64,000 nt of DNA from Epiperipatus broadwayi (GCA_028023455.1 JAQFVV010006246.1:2533501-2597500); one strand, 5' to 3'; positions 12,580 to 24,475 are shown, numbered from the stretch's first letter. Notes: a model not told the origin generated them from the sequence alone. A program made the numbers and translations.

Positions 12580-13430
12580 ACACACTTTCAAATACATTTA
12601 TAATTCCCAAATGGTTTAAAAGTTGCAGGCAGACAGAAAGAGATCTCCCTTCCAATATTCTTCTATTTACTTTTTCTAAACTTAGTTGAAGACAATTCAT
12701 TGCATTCAAATGTTGCCTCAATCACTAATAGTTATAATGGGTTTATGCAATTTAAACAAAACAATCTCTTTATAAAAATTTTTGTGGAATTCTTCTATGT
12801 AAATCTATAGAATTGGCAACTGATTTTTTTTTCCTTTTTATTTTATTCATTTTTTAAATAATAACCCAATGTGCAAAGTTTATACTACCTGTACATTCCT
12901 GGGGAGTTTGTGGAATAAATATTTTATAGTTCAGGTCAGTACAGGTGAACATATCCATCTTGAGGTTTTTCTTTATTCTATCTGGGGTCTCCATTTTTGA
13001 AAATCTTTGCTTTACAATTCTGATCTTGGCAGTTGCTTCAAATCCAGAGAGGCTTTCATTGTTGAATATAGCAGCATACAGAGTGTAGTAGATGGGGTTT
13101 GAGCACAATACGTTAGGTTTTTGCCCTGACATTTTCATTTCTTTTGCCATTAAAATTAACAAAACTATAAAATTAATTTTGCTGCACTAATGATCCCACT
13201 ATGTTGATCATCAATCTCTGCAGGGACAAGACCCAGGACATTCTGGGCTCTTTTTTTATAGCCCCCTCTATTTGTTCTAGAAGCTTTACTCATTTCCACT
13301 TCCTGTCTCTGATTTCTGCCAACCGGATTTTGATTAAGGTGTGAAAGCTTTTAGCACCTTCGGCCTTTCTAGTTTTAAAATCCATTTCTTCTGAAAATTT
13401 CTAGGCTTTTAGAACATAATTGAAAGAAAA
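12580..13430 (-). pseudogene. Decayed coding sequence of unknown origin
   Basis: I do not recognise this. On the minus strand an ATG near 13390 opens MDFKTRKAEGAKSFHTLIK, then the reading is broken by stops and frame changes, and resumes in an open stretch at 13162-12854 (102 codons) that includes YYTLYAAIFNNESLSGFEA and FIPQTPQECTGS. Base composition is less AT-rich than the neighbourhood, which is why I consider it formerly coding. It could be gag of another retroelement or a retrogene fragment; nothing decides. Confidence 0.35.
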
Positions 13431-13632
13431 CCTCATTTCCTTCCCCTACAACATGCACATACATTCTATTTCAAAATGACAGAGCACTTCCCCCATTTTC
13501 TGAGCTATATACATATTTTGTATAACCACCACTGCATAATATAATAATTAATCTATATACCTTAACTATCTATATATAATGACTAGACTACCTATCATGC
13601 TAGTTATGACTGGGTTTGAACCCGTTCTGTCA

Positions 13633-13662
13633 CTATATATATATATATATATATATAAATTT
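13633..13662. repeat. (TA)n microsatellite
   Basis: About 28 bp of uninterrupted TA dinucleotides. No element boundary (TGTA or TACA) touches it, unlike the other TA runs in the window. Confidence 0.85.
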
Positions 13663-14849
13663 TTCTAGTACCAGGATAATATCCACATGTTATAACATCT
13701 ACCAGTGTAAAATCAGTGAAACCATTGGGATACTAAAAGACCAGATTGTATCAATAAGTGAGATGATACATGCAAACTCTTTCCTATTTGGAAAGATTTT
13801 TTTAAAAACGTATTTTAATTTAACATTTTTACTATTGGTGGAGTTTTAATGTTTTTTTTAAATCAGTGATTGTAGCCCCTCTGCAACCGTCTTTCTATCA
13901 TTTATCATCCAGTAGATGACTTGTATGATCAAGTCAAAATGTCAGTACATTAATGTTAAAATTTTTTTAACATGGATGAACTCACAAAATATTTTCTTTT
14001 ATATGTACAACCTGTGAAAATCTTCGTATCAACATCTATATATATATATACTGTATAAGTTAAATCCATGAATTAATTAAGATATATAATATTTATTTGA
14101 TATTATGAAAATCTCATTACTTTGTTTAGATAGTCATTTATTGGACAAGAATGCATTATACAATTCAATTAGGGTTTTCTGTTAAGTAAAATTTGTGCTT
14201 TCAACAGCAGATTTTATAAAAAATAATTATTGCATATCCTTCACTATAATATATCTAATGTTATACAATATAATATGTACATACATATAAATAATTACAG
14301 AAACCTTTAAATAGTTTGTTGTATTACAAATATTTTACATGAAATTTTTAAGAGGCAATAGTGAAGTAAGTTTTATTTACACAAGTTGCCAATTGCCAGA
14401 TGATGGGAATTTAAATTGTTTTTGTTATTATTTTAATCTATCCCTAAGAGTACCTAAATATTCAGTTATCAATAAATATTGAATGGCTTACTTTATTTGT
14501 TATTAGCTGCTAACTCAGAGAATTTTGATTGGAGTATAAAAAAATTTGTTTCATTCACCAAAAAATTGAGCTGAGGCTTTGGAATGATTAGTGAATATGG
14601 CACAGCTACATTTTGATTCTTTTTAATAGTGTCTAATGTTTGAGAGTTATATTTGTTATCTAATTCCAAAATAGGAACTCTTGTTGAAAAACTCTAATCT
14701 TTTAAATTATCTCAATGCTTTATATTAATATTTATACTTTGATGTTGATTGAAAAATATTTATTTTCTTTAAATTAAGATTTATTATATAGTTATTTTAT
14801 TAGATACTTTTCTATTATCTGATAAAGAAAGGAGGATAAAATTTATCAA

Positions 14850-15020
14850 ATCACTGTGTGCATATACTAACATGTGTACTATTACTAACAGTTGAATGTA
14901 ATTTGGAAATTTAAAGTTGTTTTTTTCTAAAACATTCAATTCTTATAAAGATAATGGAAATAGTCCAACAGATAAACACAACTAAAATACTATCATCACA
15001 AATCCTATAATTAAAACCAC
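14850..15020 (+). repeat. Interspersed repeat fragment related to 27130-27320
   Basis: The text from actaacatgtgtactatt through gataatggaaatagtccaac to accactgtatatttttg lines up with 27150-27310 (actaacctgtgcacttttc, gatgatggaaatagttcaaac, acactatatgttattta) with moderate divergence. It is a second copy of one arm of the foldback at 26880-27270. The stretch 13.7-14.85 kb and 15.0-15.56 kb otherwise shows nothing but AT-rich DNA. Confidence 0.6.
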
Positions 15021-15565
15021 TGTATATTTTTGAAAAAAAAAAAGGATTGAGTCGTGATTAGAAACAGAAGTAAATGGATTTATCATGACAAACCTTCAGG
15101 TAATCATTAATGATCTTTGCTTTTCATAACCTTGGATATCTTAATTACATTTAATTAGAAGAAAACATATTAATTACCTAATTGATTAACTTTTTAGCTT
15201 GGAGTAACTATGTTATATCTGTCTAATTATATTTTGTTTTCTTATTCTATTGCTTCCAACATAAAAAAATGCAACCTTAAAATTAAAGTCAAGTTTAGTC
15301 TTTAGTTTTTTTATTGTTAAACTTTAAAATATAGATATTTTAATTAAACTTTACTTTTCATGCCAATTTTTTCAAAACTATTTTAATTATGTTGTTTTTG
15401 AAATAAATTGCATTATACATTTTTTTAATTAAATTCTTTTTAAAACCTTAGTTTCCATTAAAAAAACTATCTACCCTATTTTATTATATTATTAAATATT
15501 AATATTTAATGGATTTTTTAAAATAAAATTTAAACTCTTTATATTTTGATAACCTATTACATCAT

Positions 15566-15864
15566 TATTTTTAAAAAAAAAAAGTTTGTAAAATATTTAT
15601 AACATCTTTAATAAAGAATTAATTACAATGCTAATTTTTATTACACAGATTCACAATTCTTGTTAATGAGCTCTCATGCATATGACTACACAGATGACCA
15701 TGAAATAGATATACGTCATCATTTTTAAAAAAAAAAGTTTGTAAAATATTTATAACATCTTTAATAAAGAATTAATTACAATGCTAATTTTTATTACACC
15801 GATTCACAATTCTTGTTAATGAGCTCTCATGCATATGACTACACAGATGACCATGAAATAGATA
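15566..15864. repeat. Near-perfect tandem duplication, 153-bp period
   Basis: The segment starting at the A-run before gtttgtaaaatatttataac and ending ccatgaaatagat occurs twice in a row with very few differences (one visible substitution, acagattc versus accgattc). This is a recent duplication with no coding content. Confidence 0.9.
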
Positions 15865-16063
15865 AGACCTCTAATTTATTATATAGCTATTCCAGAAAAT
15901 CTGCTTCAGCTTTACTTTCATTCGTGTTGGTTTTCTTTCTTTGTTTTATATTCTTGTTTTATTTTTAATTCCATAATTACTATTAATCAGATATTTTTAA
16001 TCAATATCTGATTGTAGAATTTAATTTTATCTAAAACAAATAGTTGTATAATGTAATGGTATA

Positions 16064-16297
16064 TGTTATATCTACATCAATTCAATTACAACTACCACTC
16101 AGTTGATTTACACTACTAACATTTTATTAGTATAATACTTAATTATTATTACAATATGCAGCTGTACATACCTTCATTACAGTGGTTTATATAAATGAGT
16201 CCAACAGTGTGTTGATGCCATTATGAAAAGTTCATGACTGAGAAATGTTCATTCTGCAGCTAGCCTTCGTGACATCTCATAATCCTGATACATAACA
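16064..16297 (-). repeat. 3' LTR of the K02A2.6-type element
   Basis: Aligns end to end with 23671-23898, sharing ctaacattttattagt, acttaattattattacaata and gagtccaaca. Divergence between the two LTRs is visible (roughly one difference per 8-10 bases), so the insertion is old. Confidence 0.9.
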
Positions 16298-16310
16298 CCC
16301 TTTCCCCCTC
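16298..16310 (-). promoter_or_regulatory. Polypurine tract of the K02A2.6-type element
   Basis: On the minus strand GAGGGGGAAAGGG lies directly 5' of the 3' LTR start TGTTATG. This is the expected plus-strand primer of reverse transcription. Confidence 0.8.
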
Positions 16311-16389
16311 AGAATGAGCCTTTGTAGTTTTTGAAATACACTGGATGTCAATGTTGATGTGAAAGGTTCTCCCTATATGGTTTTAGAGA

Positions 16390-17400
16390 TGGTTGTCAGA
16401 GAGATATTGGGTTGACGACATTGTCTGTGGTTTCCGCTGCCACTTCAGGTGGTGTTTTTGGAGAATCAGACAGTTCCTCCACTGGGTTGAGCTGGATTGA
16501 TCTATATGCTTGTGTTGCACCCCTGTGTCTGTCCAAACTTCATATGACAAAGGGCCTATCAACTGTTCTACTGTGGCAGGAATCCAAGGGGAGCCCCTCT
16601 TGATGGCTCATGCAAAAACCATATCTGGTTGAAATTCACATTCTATGCTATATATTGGGTGTAACTCTCAGGGCTCTATCCAGATATATGAAATCTAAAC
16701 ATGTACAAAAATGTCTGTTGAAGAGCATGCAGATGGTGTGTCATGTTGAGTTAACAGGTATTGAGTTAGATGCTGGCTCCAATTTCCACATATGTCAAAT
16801 CTCAGGCTCTCTTTTACTTCCTATATGGTCCTCTGTGTGAGACCATTACATGCCAGATGGTAGAGTGCATCCTGTGCATGGTTGACTTCATTACTGACAA
16901 GGAAGATCACACATTCTGACAATATGAATTGTGGTCTGTTATCAAATACAACACATTCTGGTATTCCATGGGTGGAAAATAGTTCTTGCAGTATGACAAC
17001 TGTTGCACTTGAAGTTGTCGTTTGCATTCTCTGCACCTCTACCAACTTGAATACACATCCACAACAATGAAGAGTGTCTGTCCATTGATGGGGCTTGAAA
17101 ACTCCACATGCAATCAAGCCCCTAGTGTTGATTGTGGCTCCCAGGGGTGTGTCAGAGGATGGGAACATGCAGGCCTTACAACTTGGCAATGCATGCATTT
17201 TCCCACAAGGTGTTCTATGTCTCAGCCCATTGATGGTCATCATACATATGATCTTTCCAATGCCTTAGTTCTTATGATGCCTGAGTGACCTATGTGAACC
17301 TCATTTAGGATGAATTTCTGTAGTGCTGAAGGTATGATGAAATGGGACCCCACAGCAGACCATTTTAGTGAGTGGAAAATTCATTTTGTCTATTAAAAAA
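16390..17400 (-). pseudogene. Integrase remnant (K02A2.6-type element)
   Basis: Minus-strand reading begins with LNEVHIGHSGIIRTKALE (zinc-binding HHCC region, near 17310-17260), then the catalytic core in the 140-codon open stretch 17243-16821: VEVQRMQTTTSSATVVILQE, FSTHGIPECVVFDNRPQF (second catalytic Asp in FDN) and YHLACNGLTQRTI, where the family has NGLAER; the catalytic Glu is Gln here. The C-terminal tail continues in broken frames to about 16400 (DSPKTPPEVAAE). Family assignment to gypsy integrases is secure; the copy has lost a catalytic residue and has several stops. Confidence 0.88.
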
Positions 17401-17649
17401 AGTTATAGTTTCATGTCTGTAGCTTTGTTTGGCCAGGTCGTGAGAATATAGTTTTTTATTGCTGCTAACAAAATGTCCCTGCAAGTCACTTGTGCCACCT
17501 ATTCTGCTATCATGGGGGGACTAGTTTTTCCAAAAACAGGACACTACCATTTTTTTAGGCCTTTCATCTTCGGTTGATGGAAGTAAACATCTGCTCAATG
17601 CATCTGCATTTGAAATCTTCTTTCTTGGTCTGTACTCCCACTTAAAAGA

Positions 17650-18060
17650 ATGTGCATTTAGTGTGTGTGCCTATCTTTGCATTCTGGGTGATAATATTAT
17701 GGGTGTTGGTTTGTTTGATATAAATATGCTTAACAATGGCTGATGGTCTGCATTTATTTTGAATTTGATTCCAAATGGGAAGTGATGGAAGCATTTAACT
17801 CTAAATATTATCACCAATGTGTCCCTATCAATTTGTGTGTAAGTTCCTTTCAGCTTTAGATAAAGTGCATAAGGCAAAAGCACCTGGGGCAGTTGATTCA
17901 TTGGGCAATCATGTACTTAGTACCACTCCCACTCCATATGGCAAAGCATCACACATAAGTCAGACCACCTGGTTGGTATCAAGTGGCACCAATAAACTAT
18001 CAGAGATCAATGCTGAAGTGATTAATCTGAGATTCAGATTACATTTTACAGTCTTATCCA
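17650..18060 (-). pseudogene. RNase H domain remnant (K02A2.6-type element)
   Basis: The minus strand reads SDSLLVPLDTNQ, then PYGVGVVLST, TLSKAERN, YTQIDRDTL, KCFHHFPFGIKFKINADHQP and PRMQR. These match the Ty3/gypsy RNase H pattern (D-A-S-P-Y-G.G.VL, S..L...E..Y.QI..E.L, F..YL.G..F....DH.PL, R.QR). The catalytic Glu is replaced by Asp (QIDRD). A frameshift separates the first half from the 76-codon open stretch 17901-17671. Confidence 0.85.
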
Positions 18061-19982
18061 ATCCCTCACTACCAAACCGAATTCAAATCCCATTGTACAC
18101 TTATATAGACATCCATATAGTTCATTTAAATTTTTTTTAAATAACTGTTATTGTCTTAACTAAAATAAATAAATGATAATATTTTATAGATTTTAATAGG
18201 TCATATGTGAACATAAAACACATGTATATATTACAAGTGATGGTGGATTGTGTATAAATTAATATTCATGTTTGTATATTTTGTACTAAAATGTATATTT
18301 AAAATTATATTATATTAAAATATGTATTTAAGTAATGGTGGTCAGGATGATGCAATAGGCTTGGTAGCTTCTAGAAGCATTGCAAACTAAAATTCATTAG
18401 AGTGATTAAAATTATTATTTCTATAAAAAACATCAAATCAATTTCCTTAATGAAATTTATCATTAGTAAAATCTATTTCTGAGTTAGAGATACTATAGAA
18501 CAATAATTTCAAAAATATACAAACCTGATTGCATTGTTTTATACTGCCTTAATAACAAAAGGAAAATTCCTTATTAAAAAGTCAATCTGTGGCAGTATTT
18601 TATAATGTTAAGTAATGAAGCTTAAAAGCATTCTTGAGATAAACAAAAATAAGGTCTGATTTCAGTCATCAAAGAAGAATTCTTGAATTTGTAAGGCATT
18701 GGCTAAACGAATCCACATCACTCAAAATTTCAAAATGACCACCACTGATAATAGGGAAAAGATGCACCTTTTCCTGGCCATATCTAATCCAGCTCCCACC
18801 AGTTTGCTACTATTGTTAAACATCCTTAAACTTCATGCTATGTTGTAAAGACTAACATGGAGATCTGCTACCTGCTTCCAAAAGGTAATGCCATTGAAGT
18901 TATGCCATATGAGCTCTACTTTCTTCTAAGTAATTCTTGAATGCTTAAGAATTTAACATTAATGATTTGTAAACTCAGTAACCCATTCCATAATTGATTT
19001 TATAAATTTTTAAATATGTAATCTTTTAATATAAATGACTCTAGTGATTTATTTCACTTTTAATTTGATGTGGCAATTATTTCCCTGATATTTTATTTAA
19101 TATATATATTTTAAATGTTAAATGATATCTCAATAGACTCCCACTCTTGCTAGCATAGTTGTTTTTAGCTTAGCTTCTTGCCATTAAAGAGGAGCACCAA
19201 TGATTAATTAATTTGTGTTTACTTTTAAAATTATAAATGCTTGCTAGGTTGGGAGAAGATTTTTAGTATATATTTTTAGTCATACTTTTTGCAAAAACAA
19301 CAGGAGGGGAATAAAGTTCCACCTTTGATTAGTTTATGAGTTACACAATGCTAACCTATTTTCCTAGTGCAATATTAATTCAAAACAAATATATTAATTA
19401 TATATATCACTTTTATATTTCTTTATCATCGCCCATTTAAACCTATATGTATACTTTTATTAAAGCACACTTTGGACAATTTTATATTATGTTAAATGTA
19501 TGTGGAGTTTTATTGAAGCAATGTAATTAAGAGGGAAAGGGGATTAGAACTTTAGTTCATGTTAAAATTTAAAGATATTTTATAATAATGCCTTTTAAAT
19601 TATGTTTAGTAAATACAGTCATACCATTATCTTTGATGTTATTACTATATGTTATAAGCTTAATTTGATATATATTTTTGACTAGCCCATCCAATGCTTT
19701 GTTAGCATAGGCTATTATTCCTTATATTATGCTTTATCTAGAGATGTGGGTCGGAACACCTGTGTCATCTCATCTTCATTTAAGGTCATAATTGGGGCAA
19801 TGAATGTCATTGGACCAACTATTCGTGTAACGAGAGCAATGCATGGGATAATTCTGGAAAGGCTTTTTCCATTGAAACTCTGAGATCCTTAACTCCAAGA
19901 AACCAATTCCATGAAATGTGGGGGTGACATGTCAGCATATTCTTCTATTTCCAAATGAAAAAGCACTTCCAATAAATGAATC

Positions 19983-20087
19983 TTACATTCAAATATCAGC
20001 CTTTCAAGCTAATTGAGCACGTGCCTTTTGAGAGTGTTAAAAGGTGCATGCTCAATTAGCTTGAAAGGCTGATATTTGAATGTAATA
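19983..20087. repeat. Long hairpin, about 49-bp arms
   Basis: ttacattcaaatatcagcc (19983 onward) is mirrored by ggctgatatttgaatgtaa (ending about 20087), the arms running through gctcaattagctt/aagctaattgagc to a short loop around gagagtgtt. The outer motif caattagcttgaaaggctgatatttgaat also appears, once, next to the foldback at 39445-39739. Confidence 0.85.
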
Positions 20088-20254
20088 TAATTGTAAACAC
20101 GGCGCTAAATAAAATAATTGCTTATTTACTAATAAATGAATCTGCAAATCTTATTTGGCCATTATGCTAACACTGCAACATTTAATTATATTATATTCCG
20201 GCTTTAAAAGCTTAAACCTACAAATATCTATATATCTGATGTTATTGTCTAACT

Positions 20255-20651
20255 CAGGGGTCTCCAACTTTTTTGCACTTAAGAGCACATTCTACAATAC
20301 TGGCCAGGTGGCAGGCACCATTTATTTTTTCAACCAGGTGATGGGCACCATTTATTTTTTAATGTAAATTTATAATTGGATATTGTTAATAATACACATA
20401 ATGTACAAAAAAATATTTATTTCAAAAATAAAATTTTAACATATAATTAACGTTTATATTTTTACGCTGTAAAAGTATAGTATGCCCTACAATTTGATTA
20501 CAATATAATACAATAATTTATAAGAAATTTTAAAAATTAAATTTATTTATATCAGATAAATAATTTTTTATCATGTTCAGATAGTGGCGGGCAAAGGTAA
20601 AATGGTCTGCGGGCACCATAGTGCCCACAGGCATAGGGTTGGAGACCCCTG
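20255..20651. mobile_element. Non-autonomous hAT element (MITE), 397 bp
   Basis: The termini CAGGGGTCTCCAAC and GTTGGAGACCCCTG are perfect inverted repeats in the hAT form CAGGGGTC. The flanks carry a perfect 8-bp direct duplication GTCTAACT (20247-20254 and 20652-20659). The interior is AT-rich with no transposase. hAT elements make 8-bp duplications, so superfamily assignment is firm. It lies inside the insertion in the gypsy element, so it is one of the younger layers. Confidence 0.95.
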
Positions 20652-21339
20652 GTCTAACTAAACGTATTTTGCAAATTAAGTAATTTTCTATTAATGTGTC
20701 ACTGACTTTAGATTTAATAATTTATAAAAATACTCCCACATACATTAATCATGCAAATAAAGTAAATGAATCTTTATTCAATATATTTCCATATATAATA
20801 CACTTATGATAATTTGATCAGTTAGTTAACTGACAATTATGTAAATTCTCCTGGATTTAGTCAAGGTTGTGTTTCTCTTCTGTAATTCAGGTGAGTGATA
20901 ATTTGTACACTATATAATTGTGCTAGATTAATTGTTGAAATATAATGCCACATCAAAAGTATTAATAATGTAAAAGTAATCTGTAAATACCTATTTTAAA
21001 GGGTGAATAAGCATAATGTAACTTATTGTAATTTGAGGCTAATAACAGTTTAATATAACTCCAATGTATAAATTTCTAATTTCTATTTATGTTCATTATT
21101 AATTATAATCCTAAAATCAAACATCTCTGATCATTGCTAGTTATTTATTTAAATGATTTAGTTAAATTTTAAAGTAGTTATTCAAGTATAAATGTCATGA
21201 TTTGTAAAGTTATAAGATTCCACTAAGGTTAAGCATATGTGCTTGTCTATATCAATATATATGCAAACCTGCCATGATTTTTCCCTGAGTCTTTTTGTTT
21301 CTCCACTGTGTGATGCTGTCCAGTGGTCAATTAAATATT

Positions 21340-21500
21340 ATAGTATCATCAGTATTGCTGCTCATAAGTAATTGAATCTGAAATCTGGACATGAGTGTTC
21401 CTGACATGTGTATCTTGCATATGATTGGACTTGAGGTACTTGTGTTGAGATTCTAGATCAAGTTGAGTAAGTATGTGAACTGATAAATACAATGTCTCCT
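21340..21500 (+). repeat. Interspersed repeat also found at 56228-56400
   Basis: Text such as atcatcagtattgct, gtgtatcttgcatatgat and aggtactt is shared in order with 56228-56400 (atcataagtattgct, tatgtatcttgcacatgat, aggtactc). The surrounding sequence is different. It falls where the RT thumb of the gypsy element should be, so the ORF here (21531-21349) is partly repeat. Confidence 0.6.
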
Positions 21501-21549
21501 TAAGTTTTTTAAGGATCTTTTCATATCTCATTTATGTCCATGTGAAGTT

Positions 21550-22340
21550 TGTTTTTAGTAAGTGATGGGGGGAGGTGTTTGGCTATGGCTGCTTGGCCCA
21601 AAAAAGTTTAAGAGTTTTAGAAATGCTTTTAGTTCTCTTATGTTCCTTATGGACTAGGCACTTCTAATTGCATCCAGTTTTATTGGTTGTTATCGATTTT
21701 ATATCCCAGTAAATCCACAGTGTTTACTCCAAATGCACATTTTTTCTTGTTTGCCCTCAGTCTCCTGTATGTGAGCCTTTCAAACACCATGGGTGATTTT
21801 GCACAGAAGTCACTCATTGACATGGCATCGATTAAGATTATCAAAGTATGGATAAACTCCAGGGCTATCTCCCAGCAAGTTGTCTATGATGCATTAAAAT
21901 ATCCCAGGTGCCACACAGATTCTATATTATAAGCATTTCATGAAAAAAGCTCATTGATGAGTGATAATGGCTTGTATGTTGGCTGATGCCTCATCAATTG
22001 GGAATTGAAAGTAAGTCTTGGCCAAATATATTAGCTAGGTGGAAGAGAAGGTGATGGACTGTAGGTATCAGATATGGGTGGTTCTGGAGGGCCTTGTTTA
22101 TGGTCATCTTGTAGTCACTGCATAATCTCACTTCTCCTGTTGGTTTGCTGATTGGCACCACCAGTGTTGTCCATACTGGGTTGTTCTCTGGCTCGATGAT
22201 TCCTTCCCAGAGCAGTATCTCTAATGCAAGATCCAACTTATTTTTTATGGTCAGTGGTAATGGCCAGGCTCTTAGTCTAAGTGGATAAGTTGAATCCAAT
22301 GGTAGTGAAATGGTCAGCCCCTACAGGTGGATACTTGCTA
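21550..22340 (-). pseudogene. Reverse transcriptase remnant (K02A2.6-type element)
   Basis: The open stretch 22299-21994 includes LRLRAWPLPLTIKNKLD, GIIEPENNPVWTTLVVPIS, KPTGEVRLCSDYKMTINKAL and HPYLIPTVHHLL, i.e. fingers and palm of a gypsy RT with the R.C.DY signature. Downstream frames give ICVAPGIF, DNLLGDSPGVYPYFDN (where YxDD is expected the copy has YFDN, so the active site is altered), NKKKCAFGVNTVDLLGYKI and FLGQAAIAKHLPPSLT. Frame breaks occur near 21990 and 21800. Confidence 0.9.
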
Positions 22341-22379
22341 ATGACCTCTTGGATGGATGTTTTAGTGATATGATGAACT

Positions 22380-22600
22380 CCTGATAGTGTAATTCCCAAA
22401 GATCCAGACAATTCATGTCCCAATAGACTTGTGGGTGTGCTCTCTACTGCCAACAATCATAAGCTACATGCAGATTGACAGTAATTTAGGTATCAGTTCC
22501 TTACATACATCCTTGAATGTATCGTATGAGATTATAGGATATTGTGATCCTGAGTCGATCTCCATTTTGCATTCTTTCTGTATATATGGGTGATAACTTT
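22380..22600 (-). pseudogene. Protease remnant (K02A2.6-type element)
   Basis: Minus-strand translation gives MEIDSGSQYPIISYDTFKD, then LLGHELFGSLGI-like text in another frame. IDSGS is the aspartic protease active site of this family (usually DTGS or DSGS), with the catalytic Asp kept. It sits just upstream of RT as expected. Confidence 0.8.
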
Positions 22601-23645
22601 ACAAGTTGAGCCCTTCTTGCACACCTCATGAATGTGATTTATGACTTCTCCAAATCAGTCACTGACATGCACTAGTTAGATGTCCCAGATTATTTCATCA
22701 ATTTGCTCAGCAAAAACACTGTTCTTTTCGCTCATTTGTGCCAACCACTGCATCTGTCATAAGGAGTAGTTCCTGACTAAGGAATATTATTGTTTATTTT
22801 GTACACCGGTGTTTAAGATGGTGGTAGTGATCCTGGAGAGTTATTATGGTTATTTTGTACACCGGTGTTTAAGATGGTGGTAGTGATCCTGGAGAGTTAT
22901 TATGGTAAACTGTTGTTCTATTCCATTGAATAAGGTCTACAGTTGTCATGGATGAGCTCAAGGGACAGATTTCGTGAACGTGCATTGATGCTGACTCCAC
23001 AGCCAAGCTATGATGAACAACCATTTTCATAGTTAATCTGTCTTCCATTATTAGTTTGCTTCATCATGAAGTCCACAGATGAATTGGTCCTCAAGACACT
23101 CTGTAAGTGAAGAGCCAAATTGGAAATCTGCCAAGAATGTGTTTACACTTTCTCCCTCTCATTGCTAATGACAGTGAAATTGAAAATGCTGGTATATGAG
23201 GGATGGTTGTGGGTTAAAATACTGTTTTAGGGTTTTAATGATGTCTTGGTATGACTTTTTCTGAGGCAATGCCAGAGATATAAGGGAATGCAGGATACTT
23301 AATGTTTTTAAATCACATACACAGAGTTGCATATCTTCTGTCACCAGAATTTATGTTGTTAGCTTTACAAAAAAAAATCCACATGATGCATATGTATCCC
23401 AAAGGTGTAGTGAGTCCATATCAAATGATTCTAGAGAACCAATAGTAGCCATTATGCAGTATAATAAGTTGAGGAGAAATCCAAAATTTTCTAAATGTTC
23501 CGGTCTTGCATGTGACTTCTGATTTTTTTAGTGAGAAAAATGTGAAGGAAAGACCCATTGCATGACAGTTTATGACATAATAATAATTGCACATTTACAT
23601 ATGTCTTTTTACAGCATTGACATGCTTGCATGCTTATTCAATGAT
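22600..23645 (-). pseudogene. gag region of the K02A2.6-type element
   Basis: The stretch between PR and PBS is where gag should be. Frames are badly broken and I cannot point to a convincing CCHC knuckle, so the label rests on position. It contains a recent 56-bp tandem duplication (22795-22906). Confidence 0.5.
22795..22906. repeat. 56-bp tandem duplication
   Basis: The unit tattttgtacaccggtgttt through gagttattatggt is present twice, adjacent and identical as far as I can see, so the duplication is recent. Confidence 0.92.
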
Positions 23646-23661
23646 CCAATCCTCATCACCA
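23646..23661 (-). promoter_or_regulatory. Primer-binding site of the K02A2.6-type element
   Basis: The minus strand reads TGGTGATGAGGATTGG about 9 bases inside the 5' LTR. Related gypsy elements carry a TGGTGA..GGAT.GG sequence in this position. Confidence 0.6.
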
Positions 23662-23670
23662 ATTTTGGGT

Positions 23671-23898
23671 TGTGTCTACATCAATTCAATTACAATTACC
23701 ACCTTGTTGATTGACATTACTAACATTTTATTAGTTCAATACTTAATTATTATTACAATATGCGGCTGTATGTACCTTTGTTACAGCAGTTTATATAAGT
23801 GAGTCCAACATGTTGATGCCATTATGAAGAGTGCGTGATGAAGAAATATTCATCCCGCAGTTAGCCTTTATGACATCTCGTAATCCCGATCCATAACA
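23671..23898 (-). repeat. 5' LTR of the K02A2.6-type element
   Basis: The + strand begins TGTGTCTACATC and ends CCATAACA, matching the LTR at 16064-16297, and is followed by the target duplication GTATA. Confidence 0.9.
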
Positions 23899-24234
23899 GT
23901 ATACCTATGCCATTACATTATTTTAAAATTAAAACAAGATCGTAAATAAAAATTGATTTATTAAAAAGCAGAAAATTAAAATACTTATTTAACATATAGG
24001 TGCTTGTATTATAGATAAAGATGCCATTGGATGGCGCCGTTTTCACGCTAAAACTATAAAATATGAACATTCATGGGCCATTGATTTTAATAATTTTTCT
24101 GTGCTTTTTTGTAATGCGAAAATAAAAACAAAAACGTCTTTTTTAAATATTATTTTTTATTAACATATACAATTTAAATGATAATAATAAATATAAAATA
24201 AAATCAACAAATTACAATTTGATTCGTGTTTTTT

Positions 24235-24385
24235 ATATCGGATACTTTTTAAAATTGTGTTACGTTTTTTTTTTATCAATTTTCTCTCGGATATTTTTTT
24301 ACTTGTGTTACGGCTTTTTTTTTAATCAATTTTCTGTCGGATATTTTTTTATTTGTGTTACGACTTTTTTTGTTGTTGTTTAATT
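24235..24385. repeat. Three tandem units of about 55 bp
   Basis: The phrase cggatatttttttacttgtgttacg, preceded by tttatcaattttct, repeats near 24238, 24289 and 24347 with small changes. It lies inside the TIR element 24014-25161. Confidence 0.85.
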
Positions 24386-24419
24386 AAAAAATAATAATCG
24401 TAATAAAAGTAAAAGTTGT

Positions 24420-24475
24420 TACGGTTAGATTTAGGGTTACTTTTAGGGTTAGGGTTTGTTTTAGGGTTAGTGTTC
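24420..24475 (+). repeat. Interspersed TTAGGG-like (telomere-like) units
   Basis: Four ttagggtt units occur within about 45 bp (near 24428, 24442, 24448 and 24461), separated by variants such as ttagatttagggttacttt. They are internal to a transposable element, so this is not a telomere. Confidence 0.8.

Larger units (their letters stand above)
18100..21290. mobile_element. Insertion between RT and RNase H of the K02A2.6-type element
   Basis: About 3.2 kb of non-gypsy sequence separates adjacent pol domains. Part of it (about 18870-19300) is related to 54220-54640: both have a leader ending in a donor (AAAAG|GTAATG at 18884 and GAAG|GTAATA at 54237) followed about 300 bp later by similar text (gccattaaagaggagcacc versus gtcattaaaaggaagcctc). 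It contains a hAT MITE and a hairpin, listed separately. Exact ends could not be set. Confidence 0.55.
16064..23898 (-). mobile_element. K02A2.6-type Ty3/gypsy retrotransposon, minus strand, with both LTRs and nested insertion
   Basis: The two LTRs (16064-16297 and 23671-23898) are about 230 bp, start TG and end CA, and are flanked by the direct 5-bp duplication GTATA (16059-16063 and 23899-23903). In minus-strand order the interior holds a PBS (23661-23646), gag, protease (about 22570), RT (about 22330-21550), RNase H (18060-17650), integrase (17400-16400) and a polypurine tract (16310-16298). Domain order PR-RT-RH-IN is that of Ty3/gypsy. About 3 kb between RT and RNase H (roughly 18.1-21.3 kb) is extra and must be an insertion. 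Stops and frameshifts throughout mean it is inactive. Confidence 0.9.

Noticed and set aside
17022-17288. + strand ORFs at 16412-17288
   Set aside because: Antisense of the integrase remnant on the minus strand.
24420-24475. Telomere or interstitial telomeric site
   Set aside because: Only four broken TTAGGG-like units, inside a transposable element with clear inverted ends.
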